Assembly (NCBI GenBank): GCA_910578995.1
Contig: CAJTSY010000002.1
Span: 1 to 64,000 of the forward strand
DNA from: an uncultured Acetatifactor sp.
Lineage (GTDB): Bacteria > Bacillota > Clostridia > Lachnospirales > Lachnospiraceae
Direction: 5' to 3'
Length of the DNA stretch: 64,000 nt
A program made the translations under genes and the position numbers. Shown piece after piece: positions 23,513 to 32,679 of the stretch. Numbering within the stretch: the stretch's first letter is position 1; each line of letters begins with the position of its first letter. The notes below the pieces were generated by a model. It ran no database searches, had not been told where the DNA came from, and worked only from the letters and a program-made list of their open reading frames with translations.

Positions 23513-24685
23513 TTACTTTCTCTGGAGGAAATCGGGAATCTTCAGGCTCTTCTCCTCCACGGAGCTGCGGATGTCCACCGGCTTGTGAATCCCCGGAGCC
23601 GTGGCGGGCTGGGTATTCTCCGTCCTCACCGGCTGGGTGTTCAGCCCCTTCAGGGAACTGGACGCGATATGGGTGGTGGGCTGCCTGTACAGACTGCCTG
23701 TCCCAAACCTGGACTGCATCTGGCCGGAACCGCCCCTGTCCTCCAGTCCGGTGGCAATCACCGTGACGGTGCAGCGGTCCGACATGGCCTCATCATACAT
23801 TGCGCCGAATATGATATTGATATCCTCCCCCGTCAGGCCCTGGACAAAGTCTGCTGCATCGCTTGCGTCGGGCAGGGTGATATCGCCGGATATATTGATA
23901 ATGACATCCGTTGCGCCGTCTATGGTGGTCTCCAACAGGGGGCTCTCCACAGCCATCTTCACGGCCGCAAGCGCCTTGTCGTCGCCCTTGCCTTCCCCGA
24001 TGCCTATATGGGCGATACCCTTGTCCTTCATAACGGTCTGAATGTCCGCAAAGTCCAGATTAATGATGGCAGGCCTGTTGATCAGGTCGGTAATGCCCTG
24101 AACCGCCTGCTGAAGCACTTCATCTGCCTTTTTCAGCGCCTCAGGCATGGTGGTGCGCCTGTCCACAATCTCCAGGAGCTTGTCGTTCGGAATCACGATC
24201 AGGGTGTCCACATGCTCCTTGATGCGCTCTATCCCTCCCAGGGCATTGGTCATGCGGGTCCTGGCCTCAAAGCGGAACGGCTTGGTAACCACCCCCACGG
24301 TAAGGATGCCCATGTCCTTCGCCAGCCTGGCCACAACAGGAGCCGCGCCGGTTCCCGTCCCGCCGCCCATGCCGCAGGTGACAAACACCATGTCCGCCCC
24401 TTTCAAGGCGGCGCTGATCTCCTCGGAGCTTTCCTCGGCGGCCTTCTCCCCGATCTCCGGTTTCGCACCCGCGCCCAGTCCCTTGGTCAGCTTCTCCCCG
24501 ATCTGCAGCAGCACAGGGGCCTTGCAGAGCTGCAGTGCCTGTTTATCCGTATTTACCCCGATAAATTCAACACCTTCTATCTGTTCGTCAATCATTCTAT
24601 TCACAGCATTATTGCCTGCACCGCCAACGCCCACCACAATTATCTTGGCAGCAGATTCTGCATCGTTCGTCTTAATCTCAAGCAA
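23513..24685 (-). CDS. ftsZ: Cell division protein FtsZ
   Basis: A 390-residue tubulin-like GTPase that forms the division ring. It contains [18 protein letters not shown], the tubulin signature [10 protein letters not shown], and [15 protein letters not shown]; a variable linker (about residues 310-375) leads to the C-terminal peptide IPDFLQRK, which binds FtsA/SepF/ZapA-type partners. The start is assigned to TTG at 24685: it follows AAGGAGG by 8 nt and yields MLEIKTN, matching the MLEFETN start of Bacillus FtsZ. A GTG 27 bp upstream (24712) overlaps poor context. It is the last gene of the dcw cluster and has an internal promoter in the 107-bp gap after ftsQ. Confidence 0.97.
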   Translation of the reverse strand: MLEIKTNDAESAAKIIVVGVGGAGNNAVNRMIDEQIEGVEFIGVNTDKQALQLCKAPVLLQIGEKLTKGLGAGAKPEIGEKAAEESSEEISAALKGADMVFVTCGMGGGTGTGAAPVVARLAKDMGILTVGVVTKPFRFEARTRMTNALGGIERIKEHVDTLIVIPNDKLLEIVDRRTTMPEALKKADEVLQQAVQGITDLINRPAIINLDFADIQTVMKDKGIAHIGIGEGKGDDKALAAVKMAVESPLLETTIDGATDVIINISGDITLPDASDAADFVQGLTGEDINIIFGAMYDEAMSDRCTVTVIATGLEDRGGSGQMQSRFGTGSLYRQPTTHIASSSLKGLNTQPVRTENTQPATAPGIHKPVDIRSSVEEKSLKIPDFLQRK

Positions 24686-24729
24686 GGGTATTTCCTCCTT
24701 TTCCAACTTCACTCCTAATCACACCTACT

Positions 24730-24758
24730 ATCATATAATTAATTTCCAAATTTATCAA
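24730..24758 (-). promoter_or_regulatory. Promoter directly upstream of ftsZ
   Basis: On the minus strand TTGATA (24758-24753) and TATGAT (24735-24730) are 17 bp apart in an AT-rich gap. This would give ftsZ its own short transcript in addition to read-through from the dcw operon. Confidence 0.65.
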
Positions 24759-24794
24759 CCATTTTCTTAAAAAATATATTCAAAAAAAATGGTT
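24757..24794 (-). terminator. AT-rich hairpin at ftsQ end, overlapping ftsZ -35
   Basis: AACCATTTT and AAAATGGTT form a 9-bp stem around a 20-nt AT-rich loop immediately after the ftsQ stop. It may weaken read-through or protect the mRNA end. It overlaps the -35 of the ftsZ promoter by two bases. Confidence 0.4.
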
Positions 24795-25521
24795 ATTCAG
24801 GCTTAAATGTGTACTTTCCGCTGTCCTCGTCATAAGTCTGCATCTGAAGCGTGCCTTTCTTCCCCCCGATCTCGTCCAGAAACTTGGAAAGCAGCATGAG
24901 CTTGTCCTCCAGGGTGGCCGGGTCGTTTCCCAGGGCCACCCTTACATCGCCGAAGTACAGGCTAGTCTCCCCTGACCCGTTGAAATAGATTCTGTCAGGC
25001 GCCAGGCTGTATTTCTGCAGAAGCTTTGTAATATCCAGTATGCTGTTAAAAATATCCCTGTCCTCCACCGGAAGGATTTCCCCTTTTACAATATGGTCAA
25101 ACTGAAGACCCATGATCTGGGGCACTCCCACTGTCCTTACGCCGGAACTTTCCACCACATAGCCGTCCCTGTCAAAATACACATAGGTGTCCAGGTAGCG
25201 CACGCAGCCCGTAAGCTTTTTCTCATACACAATGATTTTGATGGTGTCCGGGGACAGAACATCCACATCCATCACATCCACAAATGGAATGCCCTCAATG
25301 CCCCTGTTTTTATACTTCAGGGAAAGATAAATGGAATTGTCCCCCAGGGGGCCGTCCATGACGATGGCCTTGATCTCCTCTTCCGTATAATGTACGTTTC
25401 CCTCCACATACACTGTCCGGACCGTGTAGGTTTTTGTGATATAGGCCGCTGCCCCCAGCAGGATAACCAGCCCCAGGACGGCGACCACCGCCACGCCCCA
25501 TATTCTTTTGCCTTTAAACAC
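24793..25521 (-). CDS. ftsQ: Cell division protein FtsQ/DivIB
   Basis: A 242-residue bitopic division protein. Residues about 8-30 are the membrane segment, followed outside by a POTRA domain (VRTVYVEGNVHYTEEEIKAI is the typical start) and the beta domain (TIKIIVYEKKLTGCVRYLDT). DivIB/FtsQ joins FtsL and FtsB/DivIC in the septal complex that activates FtsW and its PBP. Length and position between murA and ftsZ are normal. Its start overlaps the murA stop by 8 bp, so translation is coupled. Confidence 0.92.
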   Translation of the reverse strand: MFKGKRIWGVAVVAVLGLVILLGAAAYITKTYTVRTVYVEGNVHYTEEEIKAIVMDGPLGDNSIYLSLKYKNRGIEGIPFVDVMDVDVLSPDTIKIIVYEKKLTGCVRYLDTYVYFDRDGYVVESSGVRTVGVPQIMGLQFDHIVKGEILPVEDRDIFNSILDITKLLQKYSLAPDRIYFNGSGETSLYFGDVRVALGNDPATLEDKLMLLSKFLDEIGGKKGTLQMQTYDEDSGKYTFKPE

Positions 25522-26764
25522 TTGTCACACGCGCTCCTAACTCTCTGAAATCCCTGCAAATGTTCTCATACCCCCTGTATATAAAAGGATAACCGTCCAC
25601 GATGCTCTCCCCCTCCGCCATCAGGCCTGCAATCACCAGAGCCGCTCCCCCCCTGAGTTCCCTGGCATGAACCCTTGCACCCTGCAGCGTTTCCGTCCCT
25701 CTGACCGTCACGCATCCGGCCGATGTCCTTTCTATACGGGCTCCCATTTTCTCCAACTCCTCCACGATCCGGAAACGGTTCTCGAAAATGGTCTCCTCTA
25801 TACTGGTGTCCCCGCAGCCCCTTGTCTCCACTGCCAGAACCATTGACTGGAGGTCCGTGGGAAAGCCGGGATGGGTTGCCGTGACCAACCGCACCGGAAG
25901 GGGTCTCCCCGGCGCCTGAACATATATTCCTTCCCCTGAAATACATACCCTGCCGCCCATCTTCTCCGCCGCCAGCAGAACCGCCCCCATCTCCTCCGCC
26001 GGAGCCTTCTCCAGGAAGACGTTCCCTCCCGCGCCGATACACCCCATCAGGTAAGTGCCTGCCACTATCCTGTCCGCAGGCACCATAAATTCGCATCCCC
26101 GCAGGCGCCTTCCGCCCCGGATCACCAGACGGCTGCTCCCGGCCCCCTCAATACAGGCTCCGCAGCAGCACAGGAACCTGCACAGGGTACAGATTTCCGG
26201 CTCCCTGGCAGCGCCTTCCAGGACGGTGTCCCCCTCCGCCGCCACCCCGGCGAGAATGATATTTTCCGTAGCTCCCACGGAAGGAAAAGGCAGATTGATA
26301 CATGCCCCGTGAAGGGACTCCGCCCGGGCCCCAAGCCCCTCCTCCCTCTCAGTAAACTCCACCCCCATCTGGCCCAGGGCGGACAGGTGCAGATCAATGG
26401 GACGTTTCCCGATCACGCACCCTCCCGGATATTCCATCACCGCTTCCCCGTATCTGCCGATGAGCGCCCCCAGCAGACAGAGGGAGGAACGCATTCCCTT
26501 CACGGCCTCCCTGGGCATCTCCCCCTTCCTCACCCTTGTAGCATCCACCAAAATGCCGCTCTCCTGCCACCGTACGCTGCAGCCCAGGCTCTTCAGCAGG
26601 CTGACCATGGAATGTACATCCGCTATACGGGGACAGTTCCTGATAAAAGAACACTCCCCCACGAGCAGCGTGGCCGCCAGTACCGGCAGCGAAGCGTTTT
26701 TCGACCCCTGTATGCGAACTTTTCCCTGAAGGGCTATTCCCCCTTGAATACGAATAGAATCCAT
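25514..26764 (-). CDS. murA: UDP-GlcNAc 1-carboxyvinyltransferase MurA
   Basis: A 416-residue enzyme that transfers enolpyruvate from PEP to UDP-GlcNAc, the first committed step of peptidoglycan synthesis. It starts IRIQGGIALQGKVRIQGSKN with the substrate-binding Lys-Asn; the active-site Cys lies in PGGCVIGKRPIDLHL, so the enzyme should be fosfomycin-sensitive. The second half has PTDLQSMVLA and the Arg loop (ENRFRIVEELEKMG). The presence of murA inside the dcw cluster, between ftsW and ftsQ, is common in Clostridia. A 158-bp gap before it, with no clear promoter, separates it from ftsW. Confidence 0.95.
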   Translation of the reverse strand: MDSIRIQGGIALQGKVRIQGSKNASLPVLAATLLVGECSFIRNCPRIADVHSMVSLLKSLGCSVRWQESGILVDATRVRKGEMPREAVKGMRSSLCLLGALIGRYGEAVMEYPGGCVIGKRPIDLHLSALGQMGVEFTEREEGLGARAESLHGACINLPFPSVGATENIILAGVAAEGDTVLEGAAREPEICTLCRFLCCCGACIEGAGSSRLVIRGGRRLRGCEFMVPADRIVAGTYLMGCIGAGGNVFLEKAPAEEMGAVLLAAEKMGGRVCISGEGIYVQAPGRPLPVRLVTATHPGFPTDLQSMVLAVETRGCGDTSIEETIFENRFRIVEELEKMGARIERTSAGCVTVRGTETLQGARVHARELRGGAALVIAGLMAEGESIVDGYPFIYRGYENICRDFRELGARVTSV

Positions 26765-26922
26765 AAAGCACCATCCGGCTTTCCATAAATTAAACTATTC
26801 TATCCTATGAGAAAAGAGCCCGCCGCGTACCTTGTCCCACCTGATTTCAGGCAAAAGCCCGGGATACAGCCCCGGCGGCGCATATCCGCCAGGGAGGAAT
26901 CCCGGTTCCGTGCCGCCCCCGG

Positions 26923-28095
26923 TCACAGCTCCTTCAGCTGTATTCTCCGCGCCACGCTTAAGACCAGGCCGATCTCTATCAGGAGAAACATCACTGAAGA
27001 TCCCCCGTAGCTTATGAACGGCAGAGAAATACCCGTGTTTGGGATGGTGGCTGTCACTACGGCGATGTTGAGGATTGCCTGCACGGCAATGTGCCCCATA
27101 ACGCCCACCACCAACATGGCCCCGAACAGATCCGGCGCGTTATTGGCAATGATCATCATCCTCCACAGAAGCATAATGAACATCAGGATGATGGCGACAG
27201 CCCCGAAGAGACCCAGTTCCTCGCATATAACGGAAAAAATCATATCGTTCTGGGCTTCCGGAAGAAAGCTGAGCTTCTGCATGCTCTGCCCCAGGCCCTT
27301 GCCCCAGATTCCGCCGCTGCCGATGGCGTACAGGCCCTGGAGCGTCTGGAATCCCGTGTCCGTAGGGTCGCTCTCCGGCTCCAGCCAGGCCCTGATGCGG
27401 CCCCCGCGGAACTTCAGGAAATCGTTTCCCGAGACCACCAGGTAGACCACCAGGGCAACCAGGGCCGCCCCGGCCAGGGCCATGATGACAAATTTCTTGT
27501 AATCCGGGCTGGCCACAAATACCATGAGCACCGCAATGGCCAGAATGATGATGGCGGAACTTAAGTTGCTGGTAAGGAGATACACCTCGGCCACTATGGG
27601 AAGGGGGATCACCACCATGAGGATAAACCCCTTCATGGTCCGCACGCTTTTTCCCATCTTGCAGACCAGCACTGCCAGGAACAGGATCATGCACAGCTTC
27701 GCCACCTCCGCCGGCTGCAGGTTCATGGGTATGCCCGGAATCCTGATCCACCGGGTGGCGCCATGGGAAGCCACGCCCAGGGGGGTCTTTACCAGGGTGA
27801 TCAGCCCCGCCGACACCAGATACCCAAGCACCGCAAAGCGCTCCCAGAAATGGTAGGGAATATTGGCCACCACCATCATCAGCCCCAGTCCCAGGATCAC
27901 GGCCGTCAGCTGTTTCTTCAGGTAATATGCCGTGTCCTTATACTCCTCGAAGGCGCTGTAGGAGCTGGCCGAATAAATCATCACCAGACCGAATCCAAGC
28001 AGAAACAGCACAATAAACAAAAGGCTGTAGTCAAAAAAATATTCAGATTGTCCCTTTTTCCCTGCCGTTTTCCCAGCTGTTTTCCGTGCCGCCAT
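26923..28095 (-). CDS. ftsW: SEDS peptidoglycan glycosyltransferase FtsW/SpoVE
   Basis: A 390-residue polytopic protein of the SEDS family, which polymerises glycan strands from lipid II at the septum. About ten membrane segments are present. Marks are FGLVMIYSASSYSA in the first helices, the catalytic-loop region RWIRIPGIPMNLQPAEVAKL, and the C-terminal signature SLPFISYGGSS. Location in the dcw cluster supports FtsW, or SpoVE in spore formers, where the two are close paralogues. AGGAG lies 5 nt before the chosen ATG; a GTG two codons earlier is less likely. The short N-terminal tail is Lys/Ala/Gly-rich. Confidence 0.93.
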   Translation of the reverse strand: MAARKTAGKTAGKKGQSEYFFDYSLLFIVLFLLGFGLVMIYSASSYSAFEEYKDTAYYLKKQLTAVILGLGLMMVVANIPYHFWERFAVLGYLVSAGLITLVKTPLGVASHGATRWIRIPGIPMNLQPAEVAKLCMILFLAVLVCKMGKSVRTMKGFILMVVIPLPIVAEVYLLTSNLSSAIIILAIAVLMVFVASPDYKKFVIMALAGAALVALVVYLVVSGNDFLKFRGGRIRAWLEPESDPTDTGFQTLQGLYAIGSGGIWGKGLGQSMQKLSFLPEAQNDMIFSVICEELGLFGAVAIILMFIMLLWRMMIIANNAPDLFGAMLVVGVMGHIAVQAILNIAVVTATIPNTGISLPFISYGGSSVMFLLIEIGLVLSVARRIQLKEL

Positions 28096-28114
28096 ATACA
28101 CTCCTCACGCCGTT

Positions 28115-29539
28115 TTATTCCAGTCCCATGACATATTCCTTAAACCGCTGTCCCCGCACCTCGTAATTGGGAAACATTCCCCAGCTCGCACAGGCCGGGG
28201 ACAGGAGCACCGCATCGCCGCTGCGGGCCAGCTTTGTGCAAAGCTCCAGGCATTCCTCAAAGGTATCGGCAAAGCGGATTCTGTCAAACCCGTGTCTTCT
28301 GGCGCATTCCGCTATTTTTTCCCTGGTCTGCCCGATGAGCACCAGCCATTCCACCTTCCCCTCGAAGCTCTCAATCCACTGGTCATATTCGCTCTGTTTG
28401 TCATACCCTCCCCCGATGAGCACGGTGGGCCTGTTCATGGCCCGAATTCCCTGGATGGCCGCATCGGGATTGGTTCCCTTGGAATCGTTGTAATAGTCCA
28501 CTCCCCCCCTGGATGCCACAAACTCGATACGATGTTCCACTGCCTTGAATTCCCTGACAGTCTTCAGGATTGTTTCCATGGGAACGCCCATCCCCACGCT
28601 GACGGCAATGGCAGCCATCACATTTTCCACATTACACATTCCCACCAGGTTCATGTCCTCATGAATATCCAGAAGCTCCCGCTCCACTCCCCCGGCCGCC
28701 TGGATGATTTTATCCCCTTTGAGGTAATACCCCTCCTCCAGCCTGTGCAGGGAGGAAAACCAGACCACCCTGGCCGGGCACCTGGCGCCGAAATCCCTGG
28801 TATAGGAATTTTCATAATTCAGGACGCAGATGTCTTCCCTGTTCTGGTTTTCGGATATTTTTTCCTTGGCCGCCACATAGGCCTCCATGGTGTGGTGGCG
28901 GTTCAGGTGGTCCGGGGTAATGTTCAGGATCGCCGATACCGCCGGATGAAATGTATGTACTGTCTCCAACTGGAAAGAACTGATCTCCCCCACTGTCACG
29001 GAATCGGGAGCCGTCTTCTGGCATTCCGCGGTGTATGGATTGCCGATATTGCCCACCACAAAGGTCTTATCCCCGCCGCGCCATGCCTTCATAATCTCCC
29101 CCACAAGGGTGGTGGTGGTGGTCTTGCCGTTGGTGCCGGTGATGGCCGCAACCCTTCCCCTTTCCTGTGAAAATCCCAGCTCGATCTCGCCGGCAATCTC
29201 CGCCCCGCCCTCCCTGAGGGCATTTACCAGGGGCAGATCCACAGGCACGCCAGGGCTTAAAACCACGGTGCCGGTTCCTTTCAGAATCTGTTCCGGCAGC
29301 TCCCCTGCCACGCACAGCGCCCTGCTCCCCTCAGGAAGCAGCGCGCGCAGGCTTTCCGCCGTAAGCTTTTCATTGCTGTCATACAATACGACTTCGGCTC
29401 CCAAGCGCTCCAGCAGTCCCACGGCGGCGATTCCGCTTAAGCCGGAGCCCACCACAAGGAATGAAATCCCTCGGAATTTCATTTTCTGGTCTTTCGCTTC
29501 CTGGTCTTTCATTTCCTGGCCTTTCTCCCCTGCCTTCAT
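28115..29539 (-). CDS. murD: UDP-MurNAc-L-Ala:D-Glu ligase MurD
   Basis: A 474-residue Mur ligase that adds D-glutamate to UDP-MurNAc-L-alanine. The N-terminal Rossmann-like domain has FLVVGSGLSGIAAVGLLERL; the ATP site is TGTNGKTTTTTLVGEI; the central domain has LNITPDHLNRHHTM; the C-terminal domain has YNDSKGTNPDA, a MurD mark. It is about 20 residues longer than usual because of an extra N-terminal segment made of Lys/Asp/Gln-rich repeats (KDQEAKDQKMK). AGGAG lies 5 nt before the ATG, so this extension is real. A 373-bp gap with 56-bp repeats separates it from mraY. Confidence 0.95.
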   Translation of the reverse strand: MKAGEKGQEMKDQEAKDQKMKFRGISFLVVGSGLSGIAAVGLLERLGAEVVLYDSNEKLTAESLRALLPEGSRALCVAGELPEQILKGTGTVVLSPGVPVDLPLVNALREGGAEIAGEIELGFSQERGRVAAITGTNGKTTTTTLVGEIMKAWRGGDKTFVVGNIGNPYTAECQKTAPDSVTVGEISSFQLETVHTFHPAVSAILNITPDHLNRHHTMEAYVAAKEKISENQNREDICVLNYENSYTRDFGARCPARVVWFSSLHRLEEGYYLKGDKIIQAAGGVERELLDIHEDMNLVGMCNVENVMAAIAVSVGMGVPMETILKTVREFKAVEHRIEFVASRGGVDYYNDSKGTNPDAAIQGIRAMNRPTVLIGGGYDKQSEYDQWIESFEGKVEWLVLIGQTREKIAECARRHGFDRIRFADTFEECLELCTKLARSGDAVLLSPACASWGMFPNYEVRGQRFKEYVMGLE

Positions 29540-29912
29540 AATTTCTCCTTTCTGATTCCAGTTCCGCAGCTGCCGGTGTCTTCACTTTCCTCTGTTCCCG
29601 GCTTCCGGTTCCACGACTTCCCTTGTCAGCAGTTTCGGCTGCCGCCGATTCCGGTTCCGAAGTTTTCCCTCCCTGCATCTTCCTGCGGTTTCAGCTGCTG
29701 TCGGTTCCGGTTCCGCAGCTTCCCTTCCCTGCACCTTCCTGCAATTTCAGCTGCTGTCGGTTCCGGTTCCGCAGCTTCCCTTCCCTGCACCTTCCTGCGG
29801 TTTCAGCCGCTGCCGGTTCCGGTTTGGCACTTTCCTCTCCCCAACCTGCCTCCCACACTGCCCGCAGGACAGAGACTTTTTAGGCGGAAAGCACAGCGCT
29901 GCCTGTTGCTCC
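29540..29912. other. Gene-free gap inside dcw cluster
   Basis: This 373-bp spacer between mraY and murD is mostly a 56-bp tandem repeat (29577-29835). In other species these two genes nearly touch. I see no promoter, terminator or gene in it; open frames on both strands here consist of repeat sequence. Confidence 0.65.
29577..29835. repeat. 56-bp tandem repeat between mraY and murD
   Basis: Four to five copies of a 56-bp unit containing TTTCAGCTGCTGTCGGTTCC then GGTTCCGCAGCTTCCCTTCC. TTTC(A/G)G starts fall at 29633, 29689, 29745 and 29801, exactly 56 bp apart. The inner copies are almost identical and the outer ones diverged. The period is not a multiple of three. Confidence 0.9.
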
Positions 29913-30869
29913 TCACACTGCCCGAAGGGCAAGGAAGCACATCAGTGCTGTAATTATGGTAAACAGCGCCGTAATCCTTGTTTCCGACCACCCGCAGAGT
30001 TCAAAATGGTGGTGAAGCGGCGCCATTTTAAAAATCCGTTTTCCCCCGCTCAGCCTGTAGTAGCCCACCTGCAGAATTACGGATCCCACTTCCGCCAGAT
30101 AAATGATTCCCACGACCGCTATGTACAAGGGCATCTGCAGCATATAGGCGCACCCGGCCACAAAGCCCCCCAGAGCCAGGGAACCGGTGTCCCCCATAAA
30201 CACCTCCGCCGGGTATACATTAAAAAGCAGGAATCCCATAAGCGCCCCCGCCACGGCACAGGTGATAGGTTCGATTCCCGAGGCGGTTCCGATGGCCACC
30301 ACCGAAAAAAACACCGCCACCATCAGCGTCACGCTTCCCGCCAGCCCGTCCAGGCCGTCCGTGAAGTTTGTTCCGTTTGCCGTTCCCAGCACGATGAAAA
30401 ACAGGATCGGAATATTCCAGACACCGAAATCCAGGTACCTGCCGGGACACCATGGAATCTTCATCGCCAAATCAACGTCTGTGTACCGGAGCAGGTACCA
30501 TGTAAAGATTCCGGTGACAGCCAGCTGGCCGCACAATTTCTGCACCGGGGACAGTCCCATGGAACGCCCGCACACTATTTTTATGTAATCATCCAACAGC
30601 CCCACCAGTCCGAATCCCACCGTCAGGAACAGTACCGGCGCAATTCCGGGATAGTCTTCCATAAACAGAAGGGATGTAGTCGCCACGCTTCCCAGAATCA
30701 GGATGCCCCCCATAGTGGGGGTTCCGGTCTTTTTCAGGTGCGCCGCCGGTCCGTCCTCCCGGACTGTCTGGCCGCACTTGAGCCATCTTAAAAAAGGAAT
30801 CAGCACCGGTCCCAGAAGGGCGCTGATACAGAAAGAAACCATTACCGCTGTTATGCTGATTTTGCCCAT
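29913..30869 (-). CDS. mraY: Phospho-MurNAc-pentapeptide transferase MraY
   Basis: A 318-residue membrane enzyme that links phospho-MurNAc-pentapeptide to undecaprenyl phosphate, making lipid I. About ten membrane segments are present. Marks are IPFLRWLKCGQTVREDGP and TGTPTMGG near the N-terminus, the catalytic DDYIKI, NGTNFTDGLDGLAGS, and the HHHFE motif. The start gives 20 residues before PVLIPFLR, as in Bacillus MraY. Its ATG lies 7 bp after the spoVD stop, with the RBS partly within the end of spoVD. Confidence 0.96.
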   Translation of the reverse strand: MGKISITAVMVSFCISALLGPVLIPFLRWLKCGQTVREDGPAAHLKKTGTPTMGGILILGSVATTSLLFMEDYPGIAPVLFLTVGFGLVGLLDDYIKIVCGRSMGLSPVQKLCGQLAVTGIFTWYLLRYTDVDLAMKIPWCPGRYLDFGVWNIPILFFIVLGTANGTNFTDGLDGLAGSVTLMVAVFFSVVAIGTASGIEPITCAVAGALMGFLLFNVYPAEVFMGDTGSLALGGFVAGCAYMLQMPLYIAVVGIIYLAEVGSVILQVGYYRLSGGKRIFKMAPLHHHFELCGWSETRITALFTIITALMCFLALRAV

Positions 30870-30875
30870 CTCCTT

Positions 30876-32612
30876 TCATTCCTGCGTCTGCGCGACTCCC
30901 AGATAGGGCAGGATATTTTCATAAAGCTGCCGTACAATGGGTGCCGCCACCTGGCTTCCGTAATAAACGCCCTGGGGATTATTTACAATGGCAATGGCGA
31001 TCACCTGCGGATTGTCGGCAGGGGCAAATCCCACGAAAGAAGCAATGTAGCGCCCGCTTCCCCTGGGAAGCGTCTGGCTCGTGGCAGTCTTGCCTCCCAC
31101 ACGGAAGCCCTCCACCCTGCCGTTAGCCCCGCTTCCCTCCAGGACCACCATCTCCAGAATTTCCCGCATGGTGGCGCTTGTTTCCGCGGACACGATTCCC
31201 GTCTTCACGGGATATTGAAATTCTTCCACCACATTGCCATCCCCGTCCTGGGTCCTTACACCAAAATGGGGCGTGATACGATTCCCGCCGTTTATGATGG
31301 AAGACACCGTGGTGAGAAGCTGTATAGGCGTAATCTGAAAGGACTGTCCGAAGGCCACTGTGGCAAGTTCCACATTTCCCATGTCCTCTTTTCTGTGCAT
31401 GATGGTGCCTGCCTCTCCGGGCAGATCCACTCCGGTCCTGGTCTTCAGACCGAACTGTTCAAAATAACTGTAATAACTGTCCAATCCCAGCCGCAGCCCC
31501 ACGGTGATCAGCGCCGGATTACAGGAATTCATCATGGTATGGGTAAAATCCTGGCTGCCGTGCCCCGCAATCTTATGGCAGCGGATCTTTCTGTCGTCCA
31601 CAATAATAAACCCGGGGCATTGGAAAGAACTCTCGGGCGTCACCACACCCGCAGACAGTCCTGCTGCCGCCGTTATGATCTTAAAAGTCGAACCCGGTTC
31701 GTATGTATCATTGATGCAGGCATTACGCCATATACCGTTCAGGAGGTTCTGCTTTTCCTCCGGGGTAATGTCCTCCGGGGTTCCCTCCGGCAGTTCATAG
31801 GGATGATTCAGGTCAAACTCCGGCACATTCACCATGGCCAGGATTTCTCCATTTTGCGGGTTCATGGCCAGAATCGACACGCTGTCCGCCTGCTTTGTGG
31901 CCATGGCCTGCCTGGCAAGCTGAGTGGCATAGGCCTGTATGTTCAAATCCATGCTGATACACAAATCCAGTCCCGCCACCGGCTCAATGCGTCTCTCCCC
32001 TGCCGATTCCACCTCAATTCCCTTGGCGTCGGTCACTGTCAGTATTTTCCCCGGCTGTCCCTGCAGGAATTCGTCATAGACTACCTCCAGTCCGATAATT
32101 CCCTGGTTGTCACCCCCGGTAAATCCCAGCACCTTGCTTCCCAGCTCGTCATGAGGATAGTAGCGTTTGTAGTCTTCATCCACCTTTACACCCGCAAGGT
32201 CATATTCCCGGATACGGTCCCCCACCTCCTTATCCACATTGCTCTTCACACGTTCCATGGAGGAGTATTTCTCCACGCGCTTTCTCACGTACTCTTCCGT
32301 AAGTTCCAGTTCCCTGCTGAGGATCTCAATGACCCTCTCAGGCTCCTTTATCTGGTTATAGATGACGGATACGGTACAGACGGTTCTGTTGTCCGCCAGC
32401 ACCTTCCCGCTGCGGTCAAGAATGCGCCCCCTGGCCGCCTTGATGCTGCGCTCCCTCTCATGCAGGTCCGTGGCAAGGCCCGCATAATAGTCCGCCCGCC
32501 AGACGCACAGATACACAAGGCGCCCGAACAGAAGCACAAACAGGCCGGTGCAGATCAGGAAGCTGGACAGGATTTTCTTCCTGTGAACTATTTTATTGTT
32601 ATCCGACAGCAT
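30876..32612 (-). CDS. spoVD: SpoVD-like class B penicillin-binding protein
   Basis: A 578-residue bitopic transpeptidase. Residues about 12-35 are the membrane anchor, followed by the PBP dimer domain (RGRILDRSGKVLADN) and the transpeptidase domain. Active-site motifs are STFK (Ser-x-x-Lys), SCN, and KTA in GGKTATSQ in place of the usual KTG. There is no PASTA domain. SpoVD cross-links spore cortex peptidoglycan with SpoVE. The assignment rests on position after the longer dcw PBP, on length, and on a SigE-type promoter just upstream; vegetative function remains possible. GAGG lies 5 nt before the ATG. It ends 7 bp before mraY. Confidence 0.87.
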   Translation of the reverse strand: MLSDNNKIVHRKKILSSFLICTGLFVLLFGRLVYLCVWRADYYAGLATDLHERERSIKAARGRILDRSGKVLADNRTVCTVSVIYNQIKEPERVIEILSRELELTEEYVRKRVEKYSSMERVKSNVDKEVGDRIREYDLAGVKVDEDYKRYYPHDELGSKVLGFTGGDNQGIIGLEVVYDEFLQGQPGKILTVTDAKGIEVESAGERRIEPVAGLDLCISMDLNIQAYATQLARQAMATKQADSVSILAMNPQNGEILAMVNVPEFDLNHPYELPEGTPEDITPEEKQNLLNGIWRNACINDTYEPGSTFKIITAAAGLSAGVVTPESSFQCPGFIIVDDRKIRCHKIAGHGSQDFTHTMMNSCNPALITVGLRLGLDSYYSYFEQFGLKTRTGVDLPGEAGTIMHRKEDMGNVELATVAFGQSFQITPIQLLTTVSSIINGGNRITPHFGVRTQDGDGNVVEEFQYPVKTGIVSAETSATMREILEMVVLEGSGANGRVEGFRVGGKTATSQTLPRGSGRYIASFVGFAPADNPQVIAIAIVNNPQGVYYGSQVAAPIVRQLYENILPYLGVAQTQE

Positions 32613-32640
32613 TGGAGCCTCATAAAAAAGGTGTTGATAT

Positions 32641-32669
32641 ACTGTATTCCCCTTTTTACAAGGATATGA
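32641..32669 (-). promoter_or_regulatory. Candidate SigE promoter of spoVD
   Basis: On the minus strand TCATATC (32669-32663), a 14-bp spacer and AATACAGT (32648-32641) match the Bacillus SigE consensus (KMATATT, N13-14, CATACANT) with one mismatch in each element. It lies about 30 bp before the spoVD start. Bacillus spoVD is also SigE-controlled. Confidence 0.65.
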
Positions 32670-32679
32670 ACATTTTCTG

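Noticed and set aside
29576..29953. 125-codon open frame across the 56-bp repeat
   Set aside because: It follows the repeat in shifting frames and enters mraY antisense; no RBS or start support.
31215..32669. Plus-strand open frame of 484 codons opposite spoVD
   Set aside because: Shadow of a well-supported PBP gene; no RBS or domain.
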